From NCBI GenBank assembly GCA_014523495.1, contig JAATVM010000238.1, positions 1 through 15,738 of the forward strand: DNA of 15,738 nt, in the 5' to 3' direction. Shown in pieces: positions 1 to 5,808 of the stretch (positions are counted from its first letter, which is position 1; every line of letters starts with the position of its first letter). This stretch comes from Nitrososphaerales archaeon TH1920 (GTDB lineage: Archaea; Thermoproteota; Nitrososphaeria; Nitrososphaerales; Nitrososphaeraceae). The notes under the pieces are model-generated. The model had not been told where the DNA came from. It did not search any database and saw nothing but the letters and a program-made list of their open reading frames with translations. The position numbers and the translations under genes were made by a program.

Positions 1-789
1 AAAATCTAGGTTACCAACGGTTATCTCTTTACCTGCGAGTACACCTGCAGAAAGTAACAGTGCCGCCGCGGAAAAGTCTCCTGGTATAGTAAATTTAGCT
101 GGGATATATTTTTTATTATATATGTGATATTTTTTATAATCCTTAGAATACTTTATTTTTGCACCAAATTTAGACATGACGTTAATGGTAGATTCTATAT
201 AGGATCTTGAGACTTGCCTTCCATTTACAGATAGAGAAATTTCCGATTCAGCATAAACTCCTGCAATCAAGATGCCAGAAATAAACTGACTTGATATGGA
301 ACCATCAATATTGATCTGATTTCCATTAATTCTCCCTCCTTGTACAATTATAGGAGCTTTGTCATTTTTCCTTGTAGAGAAACTATTAATGCCAAGTTGT
401 TTCAAAGCTAATAATAGTGGACGCATGGGTCTTTTTCTTATACTATCATCCCCTGTAATTACAACATACCCTCCTTTTACCAATGATGAGATAGCTGTAA
501 CAAACCGCATTGTTGTTCCTGAATTCTCCACATTGATAACATTATCTGGAACTTTTAAAATATCTTTTCCAAAAACAATTAATTCGTCTCCCTTTCTTTT
601 TATTTTTATCCCAAATGCTTTACATGCTTCAATTGTCGCAATAGTATCTCTTGAAATGAGAGGATTAATTATATGGGATTTTCCGTATGCCAAAGAAGAG
701 ATGAAAAGTGCTCTGTGAGTATAGCTTTTGCTAGGAGGACATGAAACGTTACCATTCAATAAGGATCTTCTAATTACTACTTTACCCAA
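1..789 (-). CDS. aroA: 3-phosphoshikimate 1-carboxyvinyltransferase (EPSP synthase), N-terminal part
   Basis: EPSP synthase joins phosphoenolpyruvate to shikimate-3-phosphate, the sixth step of the shikimate pathway. Only the first 263 codons are present; the gene continues beyond the left edge (family length is about 420-430). Visible signatures are PPSKSYTHRA at residues 18-27 (substrate-binding Lys21, Ser22, Arg26), NSGTTMR at 89-95, RKRPMRP near 118-124, SSQF at 166-169, SRSYIES at 194-200 and PGDFSAAA at 236-243 with the conserved Asp238. The start is TTG at 789: an in-frame TGA lies three codons upstream, and the next lines up with the usual short N-terminus before the first beta strand. 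It overlaps the aroK stop by 8 nt, so it should be translated from the aro messenger. No strong Shine-Dalgarno is seen. Identification is firm; the start is probable. Confidence 0.93.
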   Translation of the reverse strand, partial: MGKVVIRRSLLNGNVSCPPSKSYTHRALFISSLAYGKSHIINPLISRDTIATIEACKAFGIKIKRKGDELIVFGKDILKVPDNVINVENSGTTMRFVTAISSLVKGGYVVITGDDSIRKRPMRPLLLALKQLGINSFSTRKNDKAPIIVQGGRINGNQINIDGSISSQFISGILIAGVYAESEISLSVNGRQVSRSYIESTINVMSKFGAKIKYSKDYKKYHIYNKKYIPAKFTIPGDFSAAALLLSAGVLAGKEITVGNLDF

Positions 790-1636
790 ATTCTTTCACT
801 GTCGATGCTTTCTGATTATTTGAAAGGGAAACTATTACTCTTCCATCCAAATTGGATAATATTGATTTAATTTTTTGTACCTCACGTTCGCGTACGACTG
901 CAGCAATTGCGGGACCATTTCCTGATATGCTTGCTGCCAGGGCACCATTTTCAAGACATATCCTAGTAATATTGTAACCATGTGAGAGTAATGAGGATGT
1001 TAATACCCCATTTAGTATCATTGCCTTCCAATATTGTCCAGAATATGCCAGTTGAAAAGCCTCCAGATAAATGTCAGAGAGTAATTTTAATCTGGTAACG
1101 TCTCCCCTTTTTTTGCTATTTGGCAAATATATTACGACATTAATGTCGGTTGGTGAATTTTCCTTTTTCAAAATTTTTCTCTTATAGTTATCTGTGGTAA
1201 CAAATCCACCATAATAACATGCAGTTGAATCATCATACGCACCAGTAATCGTTGTTTTTGCATACAAAGACGCATCTATGGCACTATTTAGTACAAAATC
1301 ATCATTGGTATCATTACTTACAAGTGATCTACATGCGAGAGCAAATGCATTTGACACTGCACTTGAACTTTTTAGTCCCATACCTGAAGGTATCTCCGAA
1401 TTAATATTAATTATTAGTTGGTTATTGTTGATAAAATTTGATGGAAGTATGTCATAAATTATCTTTTTTATCATAACATGGCCTCCACTTTTTTGAAAAA
1501 TTATGCCAGACCCTTTTTTTGAAACTATTTCAACTGTGACCTGAAGATTAATGCCCATCGCACAACCAAATCCAGTTGCAACAGCATTTACTATTGATAC
1601 GGCACCATGAACTATTGACGTTACCTTTACTGTCAT
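782..1636 (-). CDS. aroK: Shikimate kinase, archaeal GHMP-kinase type
   Basis: Phosphorylates shikimate at the 3-hydroxyl using ATP. At 284 aa it belongs to the archaeal GHMP superfamily (relatives of homoserine and mevalonate kinases), not to the P-loop AroK/AroL of bacteria. The GHMP ATP-binding motif PSGMGLKSSSA is at residues 83-93. A TGAYDDSTACYYGG segment near 132-145 corresponds to the second conserved block, and SGNGPAIAA near 238-246 to the C-terminal glycine-rich motif. The ATG at 1636 overlaps the aroE stop as ATGA, with a GGTGA sequence about 8 nt upstream inside aroE, consistent with coupled translation. It lies between aroE and aroA, in pathway order. Within the GHMP family homoserine kinase is the main alternative, but the aro context decides it. 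Confidence 0.92.
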   Translation of the reverse strand: MTVKVTSIVHGAVSIVNAVATGFGCAMGINLQVTVEIVSKKGSGIIFQKSGGHVMIKKIIYDILPSNFINNNQLIININSEIPSGMGLKSSSAVSNAFALACRSLVSNDTNDDFVLNSAIDASLYAKTTITGAYDDSTACYYGGFVTTDNYKRKILKKENSPTDINVVIYLPNSKKRGDVTRLKLLSDIYLEAFQLAYSGQYWKAMILNGVLTSSLLSHGYNITRICLENGALAASISGNGPAIAAVVREREVQKIKSILSNLDGRVIVSLSNNQKASTVKEFG

Positions 1637-2478
1637 GTAGGTTCACCAAACATTCCAAATAACACTTTTTTCATGGACTCTACCGGGGGATCCATTTGAA
1701 CCCATATCTTGAATGATGCAATTGCCTGTTCGAGCAACATTTCATGACCGTAGACTACTTCGGCACCTGCAGTTTTTGCATTTTCTAGTAAATTGGTATT
1801 TATCGGCTTATATACAATATCATATACAATTGCATCTTTTCTTATGTTTGTAGAATTTATCAGACTTTTTTCATTATTCATCCCAAGCGGGGTAGTATTT
1901 ATAATGAGATGGCTTTTAGAAGCAATTAGCTGGATATCGTCACTAAAAATAATACCAGCTTCTAGTCCCAATTTCTCAACCATACTTGATAATTTTTTGG
2001 ATCTGTCAGTATTCCTGCTAAAAATATTGATCTTTGCAATTCCTTTTTCGCCTGCCAAAGCTACAACCGCTGCTTGTGCCGCACCTCCAGCACCCAAAAT
2101 AAAAACTTCAAAGCCATTAAAATCGATCTTTCTCTTACGTAATGGTTTAATGAAACCTATGACATCTGTATTATATGCGCGGAACTTACCATTATCATTA
2201 TTGACTGTATTTACTGCACCAACCAACTGAACAGTTTTATCACATTGGTCGACATAATCGAGAACTTTAATTTTATGTGGCATTGTTACATTAAATCCAC
2301 CGATGTTTATTGCTCGTAAAGAATCCAAAGAATCTTTCAATTGGCCTTCTTGAACCCTAAACGCAATGTAGCTACAATTTAAACCTAAAGCATTAAAAGC
2401 AGCATTATGAATTGCGGGAGATAAAGAATGATCTATTGGATCCCCAATTATGCAATATGTTTTGAATTCAGCACTCAT
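1633..2478 (-). CDS. aroE: Shikimate dehydrogenase (NADP+)
   Basis: Reduces 3-dehydroshikimate to shikimate with NADPH. The 281-aa length is typical of the family. The N-terminal shikimate-binding domain shows GDPIDHSLSP (residues 12-21), NVTMPHK with catalytic Lys69, the VGAVNT block near 86-91 and NTDVIGF with Asp105. The Rossmann half has GAGGAAQA at 129-136 and an SRNTDRS segment at 154-160 resembling the NADP 2'-phosphate clamp. YGHEMLLEQA near the C-terminus supplies the late conserved Gln. The ATG at 2478 overlaps the aroD stop codon as ATGA, so expression should be coupled to aroD. Confidence 0.95.
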   Translation of the reverse strand: MSAEFKTYCIIGDPIDHSLSPAIHNAAFNALGLNCSYIAFRVQEGQLKDSLDSLRAINIGGFNVTMPHKIKVLDYVDQCDKTVQLVGAVNTVNNDNGKFRAYNTDVIGFIKPLRKRKIDFNGFEVFILGAGGAAQAAVVALAGEKGIAKINIFSRNTDRSKKLSSMVEKLGLEAGIIFSDDIQLIASKSHLIINTTPLGMNNEKSLINSTNIRKDAIVYDIVYKPINTNLLENAKTAGAEVVYGHEMLLEQAIASFKIWVQMDPPVESMKKVLFGMFGEPT

Positions 2479-3179
2479 TTATTTTTCAGATTCTTACCAA
2501 TTCTATCGTAAATTTTTTTCATTAGTACAATATCTAGTTGGCCTGGAGCCAAGGGATTATCTAAAGAGGCATAGGTAAACGGTGAGCCTCCATACAAAGT
2601 GCACAGTAATCTGGATGAAATCCCATGTTCTCCCATTGCGAAAGCAATTAGATTTGTATTAATATTATTATCGTAAAGTGAAAGTACTTTAAAATTATCT
2701 CCCGAATTTCTTGCCGTAGTAACCAATTTGACATAGTTACTATATTTACTCATTTCTTCAAATTTTCTAAGAAGAGATGATATATTTGGTGTTGTTCTAA
2801 AGTTGTGAGATGAAACGAGTAGTGGAATCTTTTTATCCCTCAGAAATTTCCTCAGACCTTTATCTTTTTTTAGGACTGTGATCTCTATATCGAGTAACAT
2901 TGGTTTAGTTAACCCAATTTTTTCTAAGAGAGAAATTTGTTCATCACCATCTCCCTCAAAAAATCCACCTTCATCTTTCGATCTCAATGTAAAAATCGCT
3001 CTACTTTTTATCTTTTTAGTTATCTCCAATGCATGATCTATATCCTTGTATATCATATTATCAAATCTGATTTCCATATAATCAGCTCCCCTCTGAATCG
3101 CCCTGTCAATCAAACTGGGCAGTCTATCAACTGAATCTGTTGCTAGAGAAACACAAACTTTCGATTTATATGGAAACAA
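2475..3179 (-). CDS. aroD: 3-dehydroquinate dehydratase, type I
   Basis: Dehydrates 3-dehydroquinate to 3-dehydroshikimate through a Schiff-base lysine. The 234-aa sequence carries the type I TIM-barrel residues: EIRFD at 36-40, TLRSKDEGG at 64-72 (Arg66), SSHNF with catalytic His125, VKLVTTA with Schiff-base Lys151, SSRLL with Arg190, the GGSPFTYA loop at 197-204 and PGQL with Gln214. The start is TTG at 3179, encoding FPYKSKVCVSL; no ATG or GTG precedes it before the in-frame TAA that ends the upstream gene 21 nt away. It heads the overlapping aroD-aroE-aroK-aroA run. No 3-dehydroquinate synthase gene is present upstream in this window. Confidence 0.95.
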   Translation of the reverse strand: MFPYKSKVCVSLATDSVDRLPSLIDRAIQRGADYMEIRFDNMIYKDIDHALEITKKIKSRAIFTLRSKDEGGFFEGDGDEQISLLEKIGLTKPMLLDIEITVLKKDKGLRKFLRDKKIPLLVSSHNFRTTPNISSLLRKFEEMSKYSNYVKLVTTARNSGDNFKVLSLYDNNINTNLIAFAMGEHGISSRLLCTLYGGSPFTYASLDNPLAPGQLDIVLMKKIYDRIGKNLKNK

Positions 3180-3200
3180 TACTATCAGTTTTTTCTGGAT

Positions 3201-3587
3201 TTAGAAGTTTAACAGATTTGCATTAATCAATTCAGCCCCAATACCATATCCTAATAGGGCATTTCCAGTTCCCAAGACAGCGATTTCAAATTCCGCTCTT
3301 TTTATTTCTGATTCTAAAATCTCTCTTTGGGATTTTACTGCTAGATAATTTTGTACTGCCATTGCCTTTGCACCCGTGAACATGCCAACAAGAGCAGCTA
3401 ATATTATAAAGTCAGCAGAGCTATTTGCCCCTCCGACTCCAGCGACAATTCCCAATGAGGTATTTAATCCATCACCAAATCCAAATACAAAGTACCTTAT
3501 GTGGTTAGATTCTTTAATATGTGGTTCAATATGTCTTTGGTTATTCAATATCAATAGTTTGCAAGTTCGGTAATTTAACAATAACAT
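3201..3587 (-). CDS. Short VIT1/CCC1-family-like membrane protein
   Basis: The protein resembles the first half of VIT1/CCC1 Fe2+/Mn2+ transporters. After HIRYFVFGFGDGLNTSLGIV (first membrane helix, FGDGL block) comes a second hydrophobic helix, then GAKAMAVQNYLAVKSQRE and an acidic-basic stretch with ESEIKRAEFE, as in the metal-binding cytoplasmic segment. It then stops after one more hydrophobic stretch. Known family members have about five membrane helices and over 200 residues, so this is half-length (about 128 aa). The frame runs into aroD without trace of a lost C-terminus. Reading upstream to a GTG at 3602 is possible, but that codon lies only a few nt from the TATA-like box at 3605-3612, so ATG 3587 or TTG 3581 fits better. 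It probably shares a transcript with aroD. Metal transport is not established. Confidence 0.6.
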   Translation of the reverse strand: MLLLNYRTCKLLILNNQRHIEPHIKESNHIRYFVFGFGDGLNTSLGIVAGVGGANSSADFIILAALVGMFTGAKAMAVQNYLAVKSQREILESEIKRAEFEIAVLGTGNALLGYGIGAELINANLLNF

Positions 3588-3604
3588 AGAAAACATTGTC
3601 ACAA

Positions 3605-3612
3605 GTATAAAA
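3605..3612 (-). promoter_or_regulatory. TATA-like box for the VIT1-like gene and possibly the aro genes
   Basis: Reads TTTTATAC on the minus strand. Its centre is about 22-27 nt before ATG 3587 and TTG 3581, the usual archaeal distance to a transcription start. This would give a leaderless messenger that may continue into aroD-E-K-A. Confidence 0.4.
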
Positions 3613-3675
3613 TATTCTATTCATTCTAATTTTGAGATTACATTTTCATAATCTAGTGTATCCCGCGGGCAGGAT

Positions 3676-3706
3676 TTACTCCAGAAGAGCATGAAATCAA
3701 ATCTGT
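3676..3706 (-). other. tRNA-Tyr intron 2 in the T loop (about position 58/59)
   Basis: 31-nt intron. GCTC (T-stem end plus loop start) pairs with GAGT at the intron's 3' side, intron CAGA pairs with TCTG, and the two helices are separated by identical 3-nt AAA bulges. Cutting after the second A in both bulges leaves T loop CTCAAAT. A-rich ends allow sliding between 56/57 and 59/60, but the mature sequence is the same. Confidence 0.75.
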
Positions 3707-3727
3707 TTGAGCCTGCGACTCTTCGGT

Positions 3728-3784
3728 CGCTGCAAATGTTAGCCTGATAGGCTGTTTCACATGTTCAGCATTATTTGCCGACTA
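3728..3784 (-). other. tRNA-Tyr intron 1 (position 37/38)
   Basis: 57-nt intron after G37. Loop bases CTGT (32-35) can pair with GCAG just before the 3' cut (one G-T pair), leaving 3-nt bulges AG^T and CG^A. This is the arrangement expected for the archaeal splicing endonuclease, although the inner helix is poor (a relaxed bulge-helix-bulge). Confidence 0.8.
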
Positions 3785-3845
3785 CTACAGCCGAAAGCTC
3801 TACCAGGCTGAGCTACCGCGGGACATTTTTGGTAATGAATTCAGG

Positions 3846-3855
3846 TTATATAAAA
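3846..3855 (-). promoter_or_regulatory. TATA box for tRNA-Tyr
   Basis: The minus strand reads TTTTATATAA, centred about 28 nt before the mature 5' end at 3822. This places the transcription start a few nucleotides upstream of the tRNA. Confidence 0.5.
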
Positions 3856-3957
3856 TAATTGAATATGGATATCAACCAAAAAATTCGTTTTGTTGGTAAA
3901 TATGTATTTTATTCTATATAAGTGACACGTATAAGTTCATAATAATATCAAAATGAT

Positions 3958-3981
3958 TAATTATATGAATAATTATATTGA
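3958..3981 (+). promoter_or_regulatory. Tandemly duplicated TATA-like element before srp19
   Basis: Two 12-nt copies (TAATTATATGAA then TAATTATATTGA) lie head to tail. The first copy is centred about 24 nt before ATG 3987, the distance for a leaderless transcript; the second would fall at the transcription start. Only the first is likely to position the start. Confidence 0.4.
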
Positions 3982-3986
3982 CCTTA

Positions 3987-4289
3987 ATGAAAGATTATGA
4001 TCACCAAATAATATGGTTAGACTATTTTAACAAAAATTTGTCACGAAAAAAAGGCCGCAAAGTGGGAAAAAATATTTCAGTTTACGATCCTACAATGCAA
4101 GAGCTAATAGGTGCAACAAAAACTTTGGATTTAGATCTTTCTGAAGAAAATATTAACAATCAAGCGCGTTATCCAAGAAGATCCTTCGTAAAATCAGGCT
4201 ATGTCATGATCTCAAAGAGCGAAAAGAAATCTACAATTGTCAATCAAATTGCAAAAAAAATGAATGAGACGAGACAACAAAAGCATTAA
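3987..4289 (+). CDS. srp19: Signal recognition particle protein SRP19
   Basis: SRP19 binds the tips of helices 6 and 8 of SRP RNA and primes it for SRP54 binding, so membrane and secreted proteins can be targeted. The 100-aa product opens with MKDYDHQIIWLDYFNKNLSR, followed by KKGRKV, the classical SRP19 start. YPRRSFVKSGYVMI with a Lys-rich C-terminal helix matches the family's second half. The reading frame is open back to a TTG at 3978, but ATG 3987 matches the family N-terminus and sits at leaderless distance from the TATA copy at 3958-3966. It stands alone, 120 nt before gar1 on the same strand. Confidence 0.9.
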   Translation: MKDYDHQIIWLDYFNKNLSRKKGRKVGKNISVYDPTMQELIGATKTLDLDLSEENINNQARYPRRSFVKSGYVMISKSEKKSTIVNQIAKKMNETRQQKH

Positions 4290-4409
4290 GATTTGTTCCT
4301 TACAATCTTATTCAGCACAAATAGATGACAGATTTTATTTATCTTAAAACTAAATTTTGTTGACAGATTAAAATGATAATGAGTAGGTATTAAGGTTTGA
4401 TTACAAATA

Positions 4410-4703
4410 ATGGAAAAAATAGGAGAAATAATCCACTTAGCCAGAAGTGGAAGGCTGATAGTCAAAGTTGAACAAAATATTAGCCACAGACTGATAGGTC
4501 AGTTATTAGTAGACGATAGAGGTACTAAAGTTGGTAAAATTATTGAGTTAATAGGATCGGTCAAATCCCCATATGCCTCTGTTATGCCGAGCCTAAATTT
4601 GAAGTATACTATAGGAGGAATAGTATACAAATCACATAACACCAATCATGAATATAGTTCATCAAAAAAAAGAGATAAAGTGAGGAGGAGGAGGAGGACA
4701 TGA
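4410..4703 (+). CDS. gar1: H/ACA ribonucleoprotein subunit Gar1
   Basis: Gar1 is a small beta-barrel subunit of the H/ACA RNP that converts uridine to pseudouridine under guide-RNA control; it works with Cbf5, Nop10 and L7Ae. At 97 aa the core is recognisable: GEIIHLARSGRLIVKVE, GQLLVDDRGTKVGKIIELIG, then SPYASVMP, plus an IGGIVY strand. The C-terminus is a basic tail, SSKKRDKVRRRRRT. Its five Arg codons are all AGG and overlap the ribosome-binding region of the next gene. It shares a 4-nt ATGA overlap with tfb; gar1-tfb adjacency is known in other archaea, which supports both calls. Confidence 0.9.
   Translation: MEKIGEIIHLARSGRLIVKVEQNISHRLIGQLLVDDRGTKVGKIIELIGSVKSPYASVMPSLNLKYTIGGIVYKSHNTNHEYSSSKKRDKVRRRRRT
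4684..4699 (+). promoter_or_regulatory. Repeated GGAGG Shine-Dalgarno inside the gar1 tail, serving tfb
   Basis: An AGG-repeat tract immediately precedes the tfb ATG at 4700 and contains several overlapping GGAGG cores complementary to the archaeal 16S 3' end. The same bases encode the Arg5 tail of Gar1. Confidence 0.65.
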
Positions 4704-5767
4704 CCTCTGTAGAATATTGTTCTCATTGTCCTGAATGTCAATCAAAGATTATTCTTGACTATGGTAAGGGTGAATATGTATGTCATAAATGTGGATGCGT
4801 AGTTATGGAAGAAGTGGACTATTATGGACCTGAAAATAATTCAACTGATTTTGAAGAAAGGAACAAGAACACAAGGGCAAGTGGTTCAACTAGTTTATCT
4901 CTCCATGATTTTGGGTTAAGGACGGAGATAGGAAATAGTTCAAGGGATTATAGTGGACGTACTATAGATTATCAGAATGTTGAACTTATGAATAGATCTC
5001 GTAAATGGCATAGCAGATTAAGAGTTAATTCATCAAAAGAAAGAAGATTATCAAATGTACTTTCAAAGATTAACGAGGTATGTTCGGTTCTATGTCTTAG
5101 AAAAACAATAACCGAAACTGCATCAATGATTTATCGTAATTTTGAAAATAATAGTAAGGCAAAGGGAAAATCTATAACATGCATAGCGTCGGCGACAATT
5201 TATTTGGCTTGCAAAAGATGTGGTGTTGTTAGATCAATAGAAGAAATAGTCCACGCTGCAGGAATATCTGAATTTGACAAGTCGAGTGTAAAGCTGGCTT
5301 CTAGATATTATAGGTCAATGGTCATGGAAATGAACAAGTTAAACGAATCAAGAAATAAAGGAACATCAATTTCACTAACAAATGATTCTGAGAGCCCAGA
5401 TTTAGAAACAGATCCAAATTCAAATATAGTATCACCATCTTATTCTCAAACTTCCTCAGTACCTTCAATATTTGCCATCGATAACTATATTTCAAAACTA
5501 GCCAATATTGCAAAAATAGACACAAAGATTGAGAGATTAGCACTCGAAATTGCACAAAAAACAAATAATAATTTCTTTTCAGATGGAAAAGCCCCCAACG
5601 GATTAGCTGCTGCATATATTTACTTGGCATCAGTATTGCTAGGAGTAAATCTTCTTCAAATTGATGTGTCGAATTTTGCTGGTGTCACTGAAGTAACTAT
5701 TAGAAATAGATGCAAAGATATCCTAAATAATTTTAAATTGGTAGTTAATGCAAAACCAACCAATTAG
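4700..5767 (+). CDS. tfb: Transcription initiation factor TFB (TFIIB-like)
   Basis: TFB binds the TATA-TBP complex and recruits RNA polymerase. The N-terminal zinc ribbon uses C10, C13, C28 and C31. A B-reader/linker follows with ASGSTSLSLHDFGLRTEIG at 60-78, then two cyclin folds. Repeat 1 spans roughly 112-212 (SITCIASATIYLACKRCGV at 158-176) and repeat 2 roughly 258-352 (PNGLAAAYIYLASVLLGV at 299-316). The protein is 355 aa, longer than the usual 300-310, because a Ser/Asn/Asp-rich linker at about 216-258 separates the cyclin repeats. The ATG overlaps the gar1 stop. Archaeal genomes often hold several TFB copies; whether this is the main one cannot be told here. Confidence 0.93.
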   Translation: MTSVEYCSHCPECQSKIILDYGKGEYVCHKCGCVVMEEVDYYGPENNSTDFEERNKNTRASGSTSLSLHDFGLRTEIGNSSRDYSGRTIDYQNVELMNRSRKWHSRLRVNSSKERRLSNVLSKINEVCSVLCLRKTITETASMIYRNFENNSKAKGKSITCIASATIYLACKRCGVVRSIEEIVHAAGISEFDKSSVKLASRYYRSMVMEMNKLNESRNKGTSISLTNDSESPDLETDPNSNIVSPSYSQTSSVPSIFAIDNYISKLANIAKIDTKIERLALEIAQKTNNNFFSDGKAPNGLAAAYIYLASVLLGVNLLQIDVSNFAGVTEVTIRNRCKDILNNFKLVVNAKPTN

Positions 5768-5808
5768 TAAATGATAAGAATTCTATCTATTAAAAATTTA
5801 TTGCATAG

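Larger units (their letters stand above)
3661..3822 (-). tRNA. tRNA-Tyr(GUA) precursor with two introns
   Basis: The acceptor stem CCCGCGG (3822-3816) pairs with CCGCGGG (3668-3662), with discriminator A73 at 3661 and no encoded CCA. The D arm is GCTC-AGCCTGGTA-GAGC, and the anticodon stem TTCGG/CCGAA encloses loop CTGTAGA with anticodon GTA. The C1-G72 pair and A73 match archaeal tRNA-Tyr identity. Intron 1 (3784-3728, 57 nt) sits at the canonical 37/38 site. Intron 2 (3706-3676, 31 nt) interrupts the T loop, best placed between nucleotides 58 and 59; T-stem GCAGG/CCTGC closes perfectly after its removal. The mature RNA is 74 nt before CCA addition. C at position 54 is unusual, since T is expected. 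A tRNA finder that does not allow non-canonical introns would miss or mis-score it. Confidence 0.9.

Noticed and set aside
359..718. 119-codon plus-strand ORF
   Set aside because: Lies antisense within aroA, whose motifs are unmistakable on the minus strand.
1793..2230. 145-codon plus-strand ORF
   Set aside because: Shadow of aroE; Ile/Phe/Leu-rich with no family features.
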